Counted from the first letter of the stretch, positions 53,403 through 62,859 are shown. The stretch: DNA of 64,000 nucleotides from JAKACA01 sp963769255 (GCA_963769255.1 CAVYKV010000002.1:1-64000), one strand, 5' to 3'. Notes: generated by a model from the sequence alone, not told the origin. Numbers and translations are program-made.

Positions 53403-54977
53403 ATGATGAGCAACGTTGCTGCTGCAGCACCCACCTCCGTCGGCGGGACTGGGGGGATCGACCTCGGCTACGAGCTCACGATGGCGGAGGTGGTCGCCAT
53501 CGCCCGGGGGGCACCGGCGCGTTTCGGCGATGGTGCCCGGGAGCGCATCGCCCACGCCCGCGCCGCCGTGGAGAGGGCCGTGCGGGGAGGTGAGGTGGTC
53601 TACGGAGTGACGACGGGCTTCGGGGCGCTCGCCAACGTCGTCCTCGAAGCAAAGGACGCCAGCGCGCTGCAGCACTCGCTGCTCCGCACGCACGCCGTCG
53701 GCGTCGGGCGGGAGCTCTCCCGCGAGGAGGTGCGGGCCATGCTCGTGCTGCGTGCCCACGTGCTGGCCCTCGGGTACTCGGGCGTGCGCGTCGAGGTGGC
53801 CGAGCGCTTCATCGACCTGCTCAACCACGACATCCTCCCCGTCGTCCCCGAGCAGGGCTCCCTCGGGGCCTCCGGTGACCTGGCGCCCCTCGCCCACCTC
53901 GCCCTGGGCGCCGTCGGCGAGGGCCGCGTCCACCACGCCGGCGAGGAGATGGACGCCGCCGAGGCGCTCGGACGCTTCGGGCTCGGGCCCATCCGCCTCG
54001 AGGCCAAGGAGGGGCTCGCCCTCATCAACGGCACGCAAGGGATGACGGCCATCGGCGTGCTGACGGCGACGAGAGCCGGCGTGCTCGCCAAGAGCGCCGA
54101 CATCGCCGCCGCCCTCACGGTCGAGGGCATCCTCGGCACCGACCGCGCCTTCGACCTGCGCGTCGTGTCGCTGCGGCCGCAGCCGGGCCAGCGCGCCGCT
54201 GCCGAGAACCTCCTCCGCCTCCTCGAAGGCTCGGAGATCCTGGCCTCCCATCGTGAGAGCGAGCATCTCGTGCAGGACGCCTACTCGATCCGTTGCGCCC
54301 CGCAGGTGCACGGCGCCTTCCGGGACGTCCTGGCGAACACCGCCCGCACGCTCGCCTACGAGCTGGCGGCCGTCTCCGACAACCCCATCGTGCTGCCGGA
54401 CGACGACGAGATCGTGAGCTGCGGCAACTTCCACGGCCAGCCCGTCGGGCTCGCCTGCGACTCGCTGGCGGCCGCCTCCGTGGGGCTCGCCTCCATCTCC
54501 GAGCGCCGGCTCTACCGGCTGCTCGACCCTGTGCGGAACAACGGGCTCCCCCCCTTCCTCGCCCGCCACGCCGGCGTCAACTCCGGCTTCATGGTCTGCC
54601 AGTACACGGCGGCCTCCCTCGTGTCGGAGTCGAAGAGCCTCGCCCATCCCGCAACCGTCGACTCCATCACGTCATCGGCCGGACAGGAGGACCATGTGAG
54701 CATGGGGATGATCGCCGCCCGCCACGCCCGCGACTGCGTGCGCAACGCCGAGGTCGTCATCGCCCTCGAGGTGCAGGCGGCCGCCCAGGCCTGCGACCTG
54801 AGGGCGCCGCTCCAGCCGGCGAAGGGAACCGCCGCCGCCCTGCGGCGGGTCCGGTCGGTCATCGCCCACCTCGACGACGACCGGGCCCTCAAGCCCGACG
54901 TCGACGCCGCCATCGAGCTCGTGTCCTCCGGCGCCCTCGTCGAGGCCGTCGAGGCCGAGATCGGGGCGCTGCGATGA
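53403..54977 (+). CDS. hutH: Histidine ammonia-lyase
   Basis: 524 residues. The Ala156-Ser157-Gly158 triad in GSLGASGDLAPLAHL cyclises to the MIO electrophile. YGVTTGFGALANVV, LINGTQGMTA, SDNPIVLPDD and QYTAASLVSESKSL are further family signatures. It removes ammonia from L-histidine to give urocanate, the first step of histidine use. It may start at ATG 53403 or the next codon ATG 53406. GATACT at 53394-53399 could be a -10 box, which would place transcription start at the second ATG and make it leaderless. It heads a tightly overlapped hutH-hutU-hutF-hutI operon. Confidence 0.97.
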   Translation: MMSNVAAAAPTSVGGTGGIDLGYELTMAEVVAIARGAPARFGDGARERIAHARAAVERAVRGGEVVYGVTTGFGALANVVLEAKDASALQHSLLRTHAVGVGRELSREEVRAMLVLRAHVLALGYSGVRVEVAERFIDLLNHDILPVVPEQGSLGASGDLAPLAHLALGAVGEGRVHHAGEEMDAAEALGRFGLGPIRLEAKEGLALINGTQGMTAIGVLTATRAGVLAKSADIAAALTVEGILGTDRAFDLRVVSLRPQPGQRAAAENLLRLLEGSEILASHRESEHLVQDAYSIRCAPQVHGAFRDVLANTARTLAYELAAVSDNPIVLPDDDEIVSCGNFHGQPVGLACDSLAAASVGLASISERRLYRLLDPVRNNGLPPFLARHAGVNSGFMVCQYTAASLVSESKSLAHPATVDSITSSAGQEDHVSMGMIAARHARDCVRNAEVVIALEVQAAAQACDLRAPLQPAKGTAAALRRVRSVIAHLDDDRALKPDVDAAIELVSSGALVEAVEAEIGALR

Positions 54978-56647
54978 CGGCCGGCCCCCGCCTCGTTAGG
55001 GCGCCCCGCGGCACCGAGCTGACGTGCCGGGGATGGCCGCAGGAGGCCGCCCTCCGCATGCTCATGAACAACCTCGACCCCGACGTGGCCGAGCGGCCGG
55101 ACGACCTCGTCGTCTACGGGGGGAGCGGCCGGGCGGCGCGTTCGTGGCAGGCCTTTGACACCATCGTCGCCACTTTGCGGGAGCTTCAGGGCGACGAGAC
55201 GCTCCTCATCCAGTCGGGCAAACCCGTCGGCGTCTTCCGCACCCACGAGTGGGCGCCCCGTGTGCTCATCGCCAACTCCCTCCTCGTCCCCGACTGGGCG
55301 ACGCAGGAAGAGTTCCGCCGCCTGGAACGGGCCGGGCTCACCATGTACGGGCAGATGACGGCCGGCAGCTGGATCTACATCGGGTCGCAGGGGATCCTGC
55401 AGGGCACCTACGAGACGTTCGCGGCCATCGCCACGGCCCGTTTCGGCGGCACGCTGGCCGGGCGCATCGTCCTCACGGCCGGGCTCGGGGGCATGGGCGG
55501 CGCCCAGCCGCTCGCCGTCACGATGAACGGCGGCGTCGCCCTCTGCGTCGAGGTCGACCCCTGGCGGGCGCACCGCCGCCTCGAGACCCGCTACGTCGAC
55601 GTCGTCGTCGAGTCGACGGGCGAGGCGATCGCCCTCGCCACCGAGGCGGCTGTGGACCGGCGCCCCCTCTCCATCGCCCTCATCGGCAACGCCGCCGAGG
55701 TGCTGCCGGAGCTGCTCGCGGCCGACTTCCCGGCCGACGTCGTGACCGACCAGACGCCGGCGCACGACACGACTGCCTACGTGCCGGCCGGCCTCTCCGT
55801 GGAGGAGGCGACCGAGCTGCGGACAAGGGATGTCGACGAGTACGTGCGGCGGTCGAAGGCGAGCATGGCGGTGCACGTGGCGGCGATGGTGGGTTTCCTC
55901 GACAAGGGAGCCGAGGTCTTCGACTACGGCAACTCCATCCGCGCCGAGGCGCTCTCGGAGGGGTTCACGCGCGCCTTCGACTTCCCCGGCTTCGTGCCCG
56001 CCTACATCCGCCCCCTCTTCTGCGAGGGGAAGGGGCCGTTCCGCTGGGCCGCCCTCTCGGGCGACCCCGCCGACATCGGGACGACCGACCAAGCCGTCAT
56101 CGCCGAGTTCCCTGAGGCCGAGAACCTCGTCCACTGGCTCCGCATGGCGGAGGACAAGGTCGCCTTCCAGGGCCTCCCGGCCCGCATCTGCTGGCTCGGC
56201 TACGGCGAGCGGCACCGGGCGGGCCTCGCCTTCAACGAGCTCGTCGCCTCCGGCGCCGTGTCGGCCCCCATCGTGATCGGCCGCGACCACCTCGACTCGG
56301 GTTCGGTGGCCTCCCCCTACCGGGAGACGGAAGCCATGGCGGACGGCAGCGACGCCATCGCCGACTGGCCCATCCTCAACGCCTTGCTCAACACGGCGAG
56401 CGGCGCCACCTGGGTGAGCGTCCACCACGGCGGTGGCGTGGGCATCGGGCGGTCGATCCACGCCGGCACCGTGGCGGTCGCCGACGGGACGCCGCTCGCC
56501 GCCGAGAAGCTGGCCCGCGTCCTCACGAACGACCCTGGTACGGGCGTCATGCGCCACGCCGACGCCGGCTACGACATCGCCCGCACCACCGCCCGCGAGC
56601 GCGGCGTCTGGCTGCCGTCCGAGGGCATCGGGGGGTCCGGGGCGTGA
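54974..56647 (+). CDS. hutU: Urocanate hydratase (copy 1)
   Basis: 557 residues, ATG overlapping the hutH stop. Urocanase motifs: YGQMTAGSWIYIGSQGI, LGGMGGAQPLAVTM, IGNAAEVLPE, DQTPAHDT and the catalytic-cysteine segment RPLFCEGKGPFRW with Cys350. It adds water to urocanate with tightly bound NAD+ to give 4-imidazolone-5-propanoate. A second urocanase starts at 60952 with Cys350 at the identical position. This copy belongs to the hutH-hutF-hutI operon and overlaps hutF by GTGA. Confidence 0.96.
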   Translation: MTAGPRLVRAPRGTELTCRGWPQEAALRMLMNNLDPDVAERPDDLVVYGGSGRAARSWQAFDTIVATLRELQGDETLLIQSGKPVGVFRTHEWAPRVLIANSLLVPDWATQEEFRRLERAGLTMYGQMTAGSWIYIGSQGILQGTYETFAAIATARFGGTLAGRIVLTAGLGGMGGAQPLAVTMNGGVALCVEVDPWRAHRRLETRYVDVVVESTGEAIALATEAAVDRRPLSIALIGNAAEVLPELLAADFPADVVTDQTPAHDTTAYVPAGLSVEEATELRTRDVDEYVRRSKASMAVHVAAMVGFLDKGAEVFDYGNSIRAEALSEGFTRAFDFPGFVPAYIRPLFCEGKGPFRWAALSGDPADIGTTDQAVIAEFPEAENLVHWLRMAEDKVAFQGLPARICWLGYGERHRAGLAFNELVASGAVSAPIVIGRDHLDSGSVASPYRETEAMADGSDAIADWPILNALLNTASGATWVSVHHGGGVGIGRSIHAGTVAVADGTPLAAEKLARVLTNDPGTGVMRHADAGYDIARTTARERGVWLPSEGIGGSGA

Positions 56648-58050
56648 TGACGGCCGGCGGGGGCTACGCCCAGCTCTGGGCACCGAAGGCGTGGCTCGGC
56701 GCCGAACAGGGGGTCGCCTCCGACGTCCTCATCTCCTGCTCGCCGTCCGGCACCATCACCGAGGTGGCGACGGGCGTCCCCCGCACGGCCTGCCACGCCG
56801 CCGCCACGATCGGGGGCGACATCTGCCTGCCCGGCTTCGTCAACGCCCACTCGCACGCCTTCCACCGCGCCCTGAGGGGCCTCTCCGAGATGTCCTCCGG
56901 CTCGTTCTGGACCTGGCGCGAGCTCGCCTACCACGCCGCCGCCGGCCTCAACCCCGACTCCTACCGGGAGCTCAGCTCCCTCGTCTACGCCGAGATGCTG
57001 CTCGCCGGCTACACGACCGTGGGCGAGTTCCACTACGTCCACCACGGCGCCGGCGGCGTCCCCTACGACGACCCGAACGAGATGGGCCGCTCCGTCATGG
57101 CCGGGGCGGCCGTCGCCGGCATCCGCCTCACCCTCATCGACACGTGCTACCTGCAGGGCGGAGTGGACGGCTCGCCGCTGGCCGGCGTGCAGCTGCGCTT
57201 CGGGGACGCCTCGGGCGAGGCGTGGTCCGGACGCGTCTCGAGCCTGCTCGCGGACGGTTCCGGCGACCTCGTGAACTTCGGCGTCGCCGCCCACAGCGTG
57301 CGCGCCACGCCGGCGCCCGCCATCAAGACGGTGGCCGCCCTCGCCGCCTCCGAGTCGCTCCCCCTCCATATCCATCTCTCGGAGCAGCGCCGCGAGAACG
57401 AGGACTGCCTCAAGGTGACCGGCCTCACGCCCACGGATCTCCTGCACGACTGCGGAGCTCTCACGGCGTCCACCACGGCTGTGCACGCCACCCACCTCAC
57501 CTCCCGGGACCTCAGCCGGCTCGGCCTCGCCCGTTGCGGCATCTGTGCCTGCCCCACGACCGAGCGGGACCTCGGCGACGGCATCGGCCCCTTCCCCGAG
57601 CTCGTCGAGGCGGGGGCCGTCCTCTCGATCGGTAGTGACAGCCAGGCTGTCATCGACCCCTTCGAAGAAACCCGCGCCATCGAGCTCAACGCCCGTCTCG
57701 CCGCAGAGCTCCGCGGCATCTGGCGCGTCACCGAGCTCTTCGCCGCCGGGACCGAAGGGGGCAGCAGGGCGCTCGGCTGGCCTGCCGCCGGCATCCGGGC
57801 CGGGGCACCTGCGGACGTCATCGGCGTCTCTCTCGACTCCCTCCGGCTGGCCGGCGGATCCGCCGCCCCCGACGGCGAGGAGCTCCTCGCCCGGCTCATC
57901 TTCGCCGGCTCCCACGACGACGTCGACACCGTCGTCGTCGGGGGCAGGATCGTCGTGAAGGGAGGCGAGCACGTGGCCCTCGGGCCTTCCCGTGCCCTCA
58001 CGGAGCGGCTGCACACCTGCCTCGTGGCCGCCTTCGGGGACGAGCCGTGA
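56644..58050 (+). CDS. hutF: Formimidoylglutamate deiminase (HutF)
   Basis: 468 residues, GTG overlapping hutU. An amidohydrolase with metal ligands His69 and His71 (NAHSHAFHRAL), HIHLSEQ, HATHLT and the Asp in GSDSQAVIDPFEE. NAHSHAFHRA and CPTTERDLGDGIGP are characteristic of HutF rather than cytosine or guanine deaminases. It releases ammonia from N-formimidoyl-L-glutamate to give N-formyl-L-glutamate. A HutG deformylase to finish the route is not in the window. It ends in a GTGA overlap with hutI. Confidence 0.9.
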   Translation: MMTAGGGYAQLWAPKAWLGAEQGVASDVLISCSPSGTITEVATGVPRTACHAAATIGGDICLPGFVNAHSHAFHRALRGLSEMSSGSFWTWRELAYHAAAGLNPDSYRELSSLVYAEMLLAGYTTVGEFHYVHHGAGGVPYDDPNEMGRSVMAGAAVAGIRLTLIDTCYLQGGVDGSPLAGVQLRFGDASGEAWSGRVSSLLADGSGDLVNFGVAAHSVRATPAPAIKTVAALAASESLPLHIHLSEQRRENEDCLKVTGLTPTDLLHDCGALTASTTAVHATHLTSRDLSRLGLARCGICACPTTERDLGDGIGPFPELVEAGAVLSIGSDSQAVIDPFEETRAIELNARLAAELRGIWRVTELFAAGTEGGSRALGWPAAGIRAGAPADVIGVSLDSLRLAGGSAAPDGEELLARLIFAGSHDDVDTVVVGGRIVVKGGEHVALGPSRALTERLHTCLVAAFGDEP

Positions 58051-59252
58051 GCGGCGAGGCCGCACCCCTCCTGCTGCGTTCCATCGGACGCCTGTTCACC
58101 GCCGGCGAGGCGGGAACGATCGAGGAGGCAGCCGTCGCCATCCGCCACGGGATCATCGTCTTCGCCGGGCCGGAGGCGCTCCTCCCGCCCGAGCTGGCCG
58201 GCGGCGAGGTGATCGACCTCGGGGGTGCCCTGGTGACGCCGGGCCTCGTCGACGCCCACACGCATGCCCTCTACGGGGGCAACCGCTTCGCCGAGATCGC
58301 CCTTCGGTCCTCCGGTGCCTCCTACTCCGAGATCGCCGGCGCCGGAGGCGGGATCGCCTCGTCCGTCACGGCGACGCGGGCGACGCCGCCAGCGGTCCTC
58401 GAGGCCGACGTGCGCCGGCGCCTGGCGGCATGGCTCGCGGGCGGGGCGACCACGGTCGAGGTGAAGACCGGCTATTTCCTCGACGGGCCGGGCGAGCTCG
58501 AGGGCGTGGGCATCCTCGCCCGCTGCGCCCGCGATCCGCAGCTGCCGTCGCTCGAGGTCACCTGGCTCGCCGGCCACGCCGTCGGACCGGAGTTCGCCGG
58601 CGACCCCGACGGCTACATCGAGGACGCCTGCCGCTCCTGCGGCGATGCCTTCGCCGCCGGCGCCCGGCACGCCGACGTCTTCTGCGACGCGGGCTACTTC
58701 ACCGTCGAGCAGTCGCGGCGCCTCCTCGTCGCCTCCACCGAGGCGGGCCTGCTGCCGAGGATCCACGCCGACGAGCTCGCCCGCACGGGCGGCGCCCAGC
58801 TCGCCGCCGAGCTCGGCTGCACGTCGGCCGACCACCTCCTCCTCGTGAACGAGGACGACGCCCGCGCCCTGGCGGCCGTCGGCGTCGTGGCGACGCTGGC
58901 TCCCGTCACGGCCCTCGCCATGGGCCGGCGCCCCCCCGCCCGCGGCCTCATGGAGGCGGGCGTGACGATCGCGCTGGGCTCGGACCACAACCCGGGCACG
59001 TGCGGCACGACCTCCATGAGCCTCGTCGTGGCCCTCGGCGTCGCCGAGCTGGGCCTCTCCGTAGCCGAGTCGCTCACGGCCGCCACGGCCGGCGGCGCCG
59101 CCTCGCTGCGCCTGCCGGACCGGGGGCGTGGGGAGGTCGGTCTGCGGGCCGACCTCGTCGCCTGGGACGCCGACCACGAGGGTGCCTTCGCCTGGAGCTA
59201 CGGGCTCGTCCCCCGCCTCGTCCTGAAGGCCGGCTCGCCCGTCACGGGCTGA
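58047..59252 (+). CDS. hutI: Imidazolonepropionase
   Basis: 401 residues, GTG overlapping hutF. Metal ligands His71 and His73 (DAHTHALYGGNR), IHADEL, and Asp in LGSDHNPGTCGTT; TGYFLDGPGEL supplies the usual substrate loop. It opens the imidazolone ring of 4-imidazolone-5-propanoate to give N-formimidoyl-L-glutamate, the substrate of HutF upstream and of FtcD downstream. It is the last gene of the first hut operon, followed by a small hairpin. Confidence 0.95.
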   Translation: MSGEAAPLLLRSIGRLFTAGEAGTIEEAAVAIRHGIIVFAGPEALLPPELAGGEVIDLGGALVTPGLVDAHTHALYGGNRFAEIALRSSGASYSEIAGAGGGIASSVTATRATPPAVLEADVRRRLAAWLAGGATTVEVKTGYFLDGPGELEGVGILARCARDPQLPSLEVTWLAGHAVGPEFAGDPDGYIEDACRSCGDAFAAGARHADVFCDAGYFTVEQSRRLLVASTEAGLLPRIHADELARTGGAQLAAELGCTSADHLLLVNEDDARALAAVGVVATLAPVTALAMGRRPPARGLMEAGVTIALGSDHNPGTCGTTSMSLVVALGVAELGLSVAESLTAATAGGAASLRLPDRGRGEVGLRADLVAWDADHEGAFAWSYGLVPRLVLKAGSPVTG

Positions 59253-59311
59253 GGAGCCGGGGTGGTACGAGCACCGACTCGGTGCCGATCGTCGCCGCCC
59301 GACGCGGCCTG

Positions 59312-59325
59312 GGGCCTTTCGGCCC
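59312..59325 (+). terminator. Small hairpin after hutI
   Basis: GGGCC, loop TTTC, GGCCC (5-bp perfect stem) lies 60 bp after hutI and is followed by TTGTGG with no long T-run. It is a plausible weak end of the hutH-hutI transcript. Confidence 0.3.
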
Positions 59326-59362
59326 TTGTGGAGTGAGGGCCGCGGTCTTACCGTCACTGTTG

Positions 59363-59380
59363 AACCTGCCTGAACAGGTT
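59363..59380. promoter_or_regulatory. Dyad AACCTG-N6-CAGGTT ahead of the permease operon
   Basis: Perfect 6-bp arms spaced by 6 bp, with an inner CCTG-AA-CAGG dyad, lie 140 bp upstream of the NCS1 permease. This fits an operator for a dimeric regulator of the second hut gene group. No identical site is seen upstream of hutH, so the two groups may be controlled differently. The rest of the 267-bp gap shows no other clear element apart from the hutI hairpin and the permease ribosome site. Confidence 0.35.
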
Positions 59381-59519
59381 GCCGGCGCCCGTGATTCCAG
59401 CGGGGAGGCTGAGCGATGAGTGATGCCCGACGTGTCTGTGACGTTCCACCCTCGGGATCGCCGTTCGTCTTGGGATCCACCCGGGCTGTCCGCACGCGTG
59501 AGCCGAGGAGGCGAGAGTG

Positions 59520-60947
59520 ATGGACGCTGAAAAACGCTATACGAGCAGCCTGCAGATCGAGCACCGGTCGATCGACCCGATTCCGGAGTCCGAGCGACAC
59601 GGGACGCCCCGCCGGCTGTTCTTCATCTGGTTCGGGGCCAACATGCAGGTGACGGCGGCGGCCGCCGGTGCCGTTGCCGTCTACCTCGGCCTGCCGCTGC
59701 CCTGGGCGCTCCTCGCCCTCCTCATCGGCAACCTGTTCGGCGTCACGTTCATGGCCGCCCACTCCGCCCAGGGCCCGAAGCTCGGCATCCCGCAGATGAT
59801 CCAGAGCCGAGCGCAGTTCGGCTTCTACGGGGCCATCGTGCCCCTGGTGCTCGTGCTGCTGATGTACGTCGGCTACTTCGCCGCCAGCGCCATCCTTGGG
59901 GGCGCCGCCCTCGCCGCCTGGTGGGGAATCAACGTCAAGCTCGCGACGATCCTCGTCTCCGCCGTCTGCATGGTGCTCGCCATCTACGGCTACCGGATGA
60001 TCCACCAGTACGAGCGCTGGATCAGCTTCGTCTGTGGCCTCGGCTTCGTGTACCTCACGATCCGCCTCCTCACCGTGCACCACATCAGCAGCGTGTGGCA
60101 CTCGGGCAGCGTGCCCTACGGCATGTTCCTGTTGGCCATCACCGTGGCCGCCACCTGGCAGATCACGTACGCCCCCTACGTGGCCGACTACAGCCGCTAC
60201 CTCCCGTCGAACACGAGCAAGGCGTCCACGTTCTGGTGGACGGCGGCCGGCTCGGTCCTCGGCTCCTACTGGGTCATGGCCTTCGGGGCCATCGCCGTGG
60301 CCGTGGCGCCGAAGCTGTTCAACGGAGGAAGCGTGAGCTTCTTCACCGGTCTCGGCAACAACCACACCGGCTGGCTCATCGCCCTCATCATCGTGTGCGG
60401 GATCGTGGCGGCCAACGTCCTCAATCTGTATGGCATGTTCATGTCGTCCACGACGACGATCACGGCGCTGCACAGCTTCACGATGCGCCGGGGAGCGCGA
60501 GCGACCTTCGTCTTCGTGGCGGCCGTCATCGGCACCACGATCGCCATCGCGGCCTCCTCGAACTTCCTCACGAACTTCGAGAACTTCATTCTCTTCCTGG
60601 CCTACTTCCTCATCCCGTGGACAGCCATCAACCTCACGGACTTCTATTTCGTGCGCAAGGAGGAGTACGACATCTCGTCCGTCTTCCGGCCCGACGGCAT
60701 CTACGGAAAGGTCGACTGGCGGACGATGACCGCCTACATCCTCGCCATCGGCGTGGAGATCCCCTTCATGAACACGACGTTCTACGTGGGCCCGATGGTC
60801 TCCCACCTCGGCGGCGGGGACATCTCCTGGATCCTCGGGCTGATCGTGTCGGCCGGCCTCTACTACCTCTTGCACCTCGGGGTGGACGTGCTCCCGCCGA
60901 AGGCCACCGAGGAATCCGAACGACCTCTCGAAACCGCAGGACGGTGA
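59520..60947 (+). CDS. NCS1-family permease, probable histidine-pathway substrate importer
   Basis: 475 residues from ATG 59520, with GAGGAG 9 nt upstream (GTG 59517 is one codon earlier). About 12 hydrophobic segments. FFIWFGANMQVTAAAAGAVA, LIGNLFGVTFMAAHSAQGPKLGIPQM, SRAQFGFYGAI and TYAPYVADYSRYLP are signatures of nucleobase:cation symporter-1 proteins. Known members carry cytosine, allantoin, hydantoins or purines with H+ or Na+. Being 4 bp ahead of a urocanase gene, import of urocanate, imidazolonepropionate or histidine is inferred rather than shown. Confidence 0.9.
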   Translation: MDAEKRYTSSLQIEHRSIDPIPESERHGTPRRLFFIWFGANMQVTAAAAGAVAVYLGLPLPWALLALLIGNLFGVTFMAAHSAQGPKLGIPQMIQSRAQFGFYGAIVPLVLVLLMYVGYFAASAILGGAALAAWWGINVKLATILVSAVCMVLAIYGYRMIHQYERWISFVCGLGFVYLTIRLLTVHHISSVWHSGSVPYGMFLLAITVAATWQITYAPYVADYSRYLPSNTSKASTFWWTAAGSVLGSYWVMAFGAIAVAVAPKLFNGGSVSFFTGLGNNHTGWLIALIIVCGIVAANVLNLYGMFMSSTTTITALHSFTMRRGARATFVFVAAVIGTTIAIAASSNFLTNFENFILFLAYFLIPWTAINLTDFYFVRKEEYDISSVFRPDGIYGKVDWRTMTAYILAIGVEIPFMNTTFYVGPMVSHLGGGDISWILGLIVSAGLYYLLHLGVDVLPPKATEESERPLETAGR

Positions 60948-60951
60948 CACC

Positions 60952-62637
60952 ATGACAAGCGGACCTCGTACCGTGCACGCGCCACGTGGCTCGGAGCTCT
61001 CCTGCAAAGGCTGGCCCCAGGAAGCCGCCATGCGCATGCTCATGAACAACCTCGACCCCGATATCGCCGAGCACCCCGACCAGTTGATCGTCTACGGCGG
61101 TGGCGGCAAGGCGGCCCGCACCTGGGAGGCCTTCGACGCCATCGTGGCGAGCCTCAAGGAGCTCGGGAACGAGGAGACCCTCCTCGTGCAGTCCGGCAAA
61201 CCCGTCGGCGTCTTCCGCACCCACGAGTGGGCACCGCGCGTCCTCATCGCCAACGCCAACCTCGTGCCCGACTGGGCCACTTGGGAGGAGTTCCGGCGCC
61301 TGGACGCCCTCGGCCTCACGATGTACGGGCAGATGACCGCCGGCTCCTGGATCTACATCGGGACGCAGGGCATCCTGCAGGGAACCTACGAGACCTTCGC
61401 CGCCGTCGGCGAGAAGCGCCACGGCGGGAGCCTCGCCGGCACGATCACCCTCACGGCAGGCCTTGGCGGCATGGGCGGCGCACAGCCGATGGCCGTCACG
61501 ATGAACGACGGCGTCGCCCTCTGCGTGGAGGTGGACCCCTCCCGCATCGAGCGGCGCCTCCGCAACGGCTACCTCGAGGTGCTTGCCGACAACGTCGACG
61601 ACGCCCTGCACCGGGCGATGGAGGCCAAGCGCGACCGCCGGGCGCTCTCCATCGGCATCCTCGGTAACGCCGCCGAGGTGGTGCCGTACCTGCTGAAGAT
61701 CGGGGCGGAGATCGACGTCGTGACGGACCAGACCTCCGCCCACGACCCCCTCATGTACGTCCCCATCGGCGTGAGCATCCACGAGATGCCCGACCTGCGG
61801 GCGAAGGACCCCGCCGGCCTCACGAAGCGGGCGAGGGAGTCGATGGCCAAGCACGTCGACGCTATGGTGGGGTTCCTCGACGCTGGAGCCGAGGTCTTCG
61901 ACTACGGGAACTCCATCCGCGCCGAGGCCCTCACCGGGGGGTGCAAGCGGGCCTTCGACTTCCCTGGCTTCGTGCCCGCCTACATCCGGCCGCTGTTCTG
62001 CGAGGGCAAGGGCCCCTTCCGCTGGGTCGCACTCTCGGGCGACGCACGCGACATCGCCGCCACCGACGAGGCCGTCCTCGACGAGTTCCCGGAGAACCGC
62101 TCACTCGCCCGCTGGATCCGGATGGCGGGCGAACGGGTGAGCTTCCAGGGCCTGCCGTCGCGCATCTGCTGGCTCGGTTACGGGGAGCGTGACCGGCTGG
62201 GCCTGCGCTTCAACGACATGGTCGCCCGCGGCGCCGTGGAGGCACCCATCGTCATCGGCCGCGACCACCTCGACTGCGGGTCCGTCGCCTCGCCCTACCG
62301 GGAGACCGAAGGCATGCTGGACGGCTCCGACGCCATCGCCGACTGGCCGCTCCTCAACGCATTGCTGAACACGGCCTCAGGTGCCTCGTGGGTGTCCATC
62401 CACCACGGAGGCGGCGTCGGCATCGGGCGATCTATCCACGCCGGCCAAGTCACCGTGGCGGACGGCACGCCGCTTGCCGCCGAGAAGCTCGCCCGCCTCC
62501 TCACGAACGACCCGGGCAGCGGCGTCATCCGGCATGTCGATGCCGGTTACCCGGCGGCGGAGGCGGTCGCCGCCACCCACGGCCTCCACATCCCGATGCG
62601 CGAGCACGCCGGCAAGCCGGAGCTCACCGGCAGGTGA
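60952..62637 (+). CDS. hutU: Urocanate hydratase (copy 2)
   Basis: 561 residues, ATG start 4 bp after the permease. It has the same full motif set as copy 1 (YGQMTAGSWIYIGTQGI, GGMGGAQPMAVTM, GNAAEVVPY, DQTSAHD, RPLFCEGKGPFRW with Cys350), so it should be active. By eye the two proteins agree over most of their length; the clearest divergence is in about residues 195-300 and at the C-terminus. Keeping two complete urocanases suggests different regulation or substrate, for example a methylated or imported urocanate. It is not adjacent to hutH or hutI but is upstream of ftcD. Confidence 0.96.
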   Translation: MTSGPRTVHAPRGSELSCKGWPQEAAMRMLMNNLDPDIAEHPDQLIVYGGGGKAARTWEAFDAIVASLKELGNEETLLVQSGKPVGVFRTHEWAPRVLIANANLVPDWATWEEFRRLDALGLTMYGQMTAGSWIYIGTQGILQGTYETFAAVGEKRHGGSLAGTITLTAGLGGMGGAQPMAVTMNDGVALCVEVDPSRIERRLRNGYLEVLADNVDDALHRAMEAKRDRRALSIGILGNAAEVVPYLLKIGAEIDVVTDQTSAHDPLMYVPIGVSIHEMPDLRAKDPAGLTKRARESMAKHVDAMVGFLDAGAEVFDYGNSIRAEALTGGCKRAFDFPGFVPAYIRPLFCEGKGPFRWVALSGDARDIAATDEAVLDEFPENRSLARWIRMAGERVSFQGLPSRICWLGYGERDRLGLRFNDMVARGAVEAPIVIGRDHLDCGSVASPYRETEGMLDGSDAIADWPLLNALLNTASGASWVSIHHGGGVGIGRSIHAGQVTVADGTPLAAEKLARLLTNDPGSGVIRHVDAGYPAAEAVAATHGLHIPMREHAGKPELTGR

Positions 62638-62668
62638 AACGCTGCCGGCCTCGATCAGGAGGATCTTC

Positions 62669-62737
62669 GTGCGCGACCTGACAGCCGCCTCCGCCGGCGG
62701 CGGTTGCAGGCTGGGATTCGTCGACGTCACGCACTGA
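62669..62737 (+). CDS. Possible 22-residue small ORF with a strong ribosome site
   Basis: GTG 62669 is preceded 6 nt upstream by AGGAGG (62657-62662), the best ribosome site in this area. It encodes VRDLTAASAGGGCRLGFVDV plus two residues. It lies in the 222-bp gap between hutU copy 2 and ftcD. It could be a leader peptide, a small protein, or the decayed start of a lost gene. A second tiny frame, 62751-62834 (27 residues beginning MVDRDVTALN), follows without a good ribosome site. I recognise neither. Confidence 0.3.
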   Translation: MRDLTAASAGGGCRLGFVDVTH

Positions 62738-62859
62738 GCGACTCGTCGAGATGGTGGACCGGGACGTGACGGCCCTGAACGCCCTCACCGCCTGCGTCCC
62801 CGAGGACGTGCGGCGGCTCGTCTCGCCGCTATGACTGTGACAACACGACGGAGGTGCGC

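Noticed and set aside
57147..61049. 1300-codon open frame on the minus strand across hutF, hutI and the permease
   Set aside because: Antisense to three well-identified genes, with no domain of its own and biased composition.
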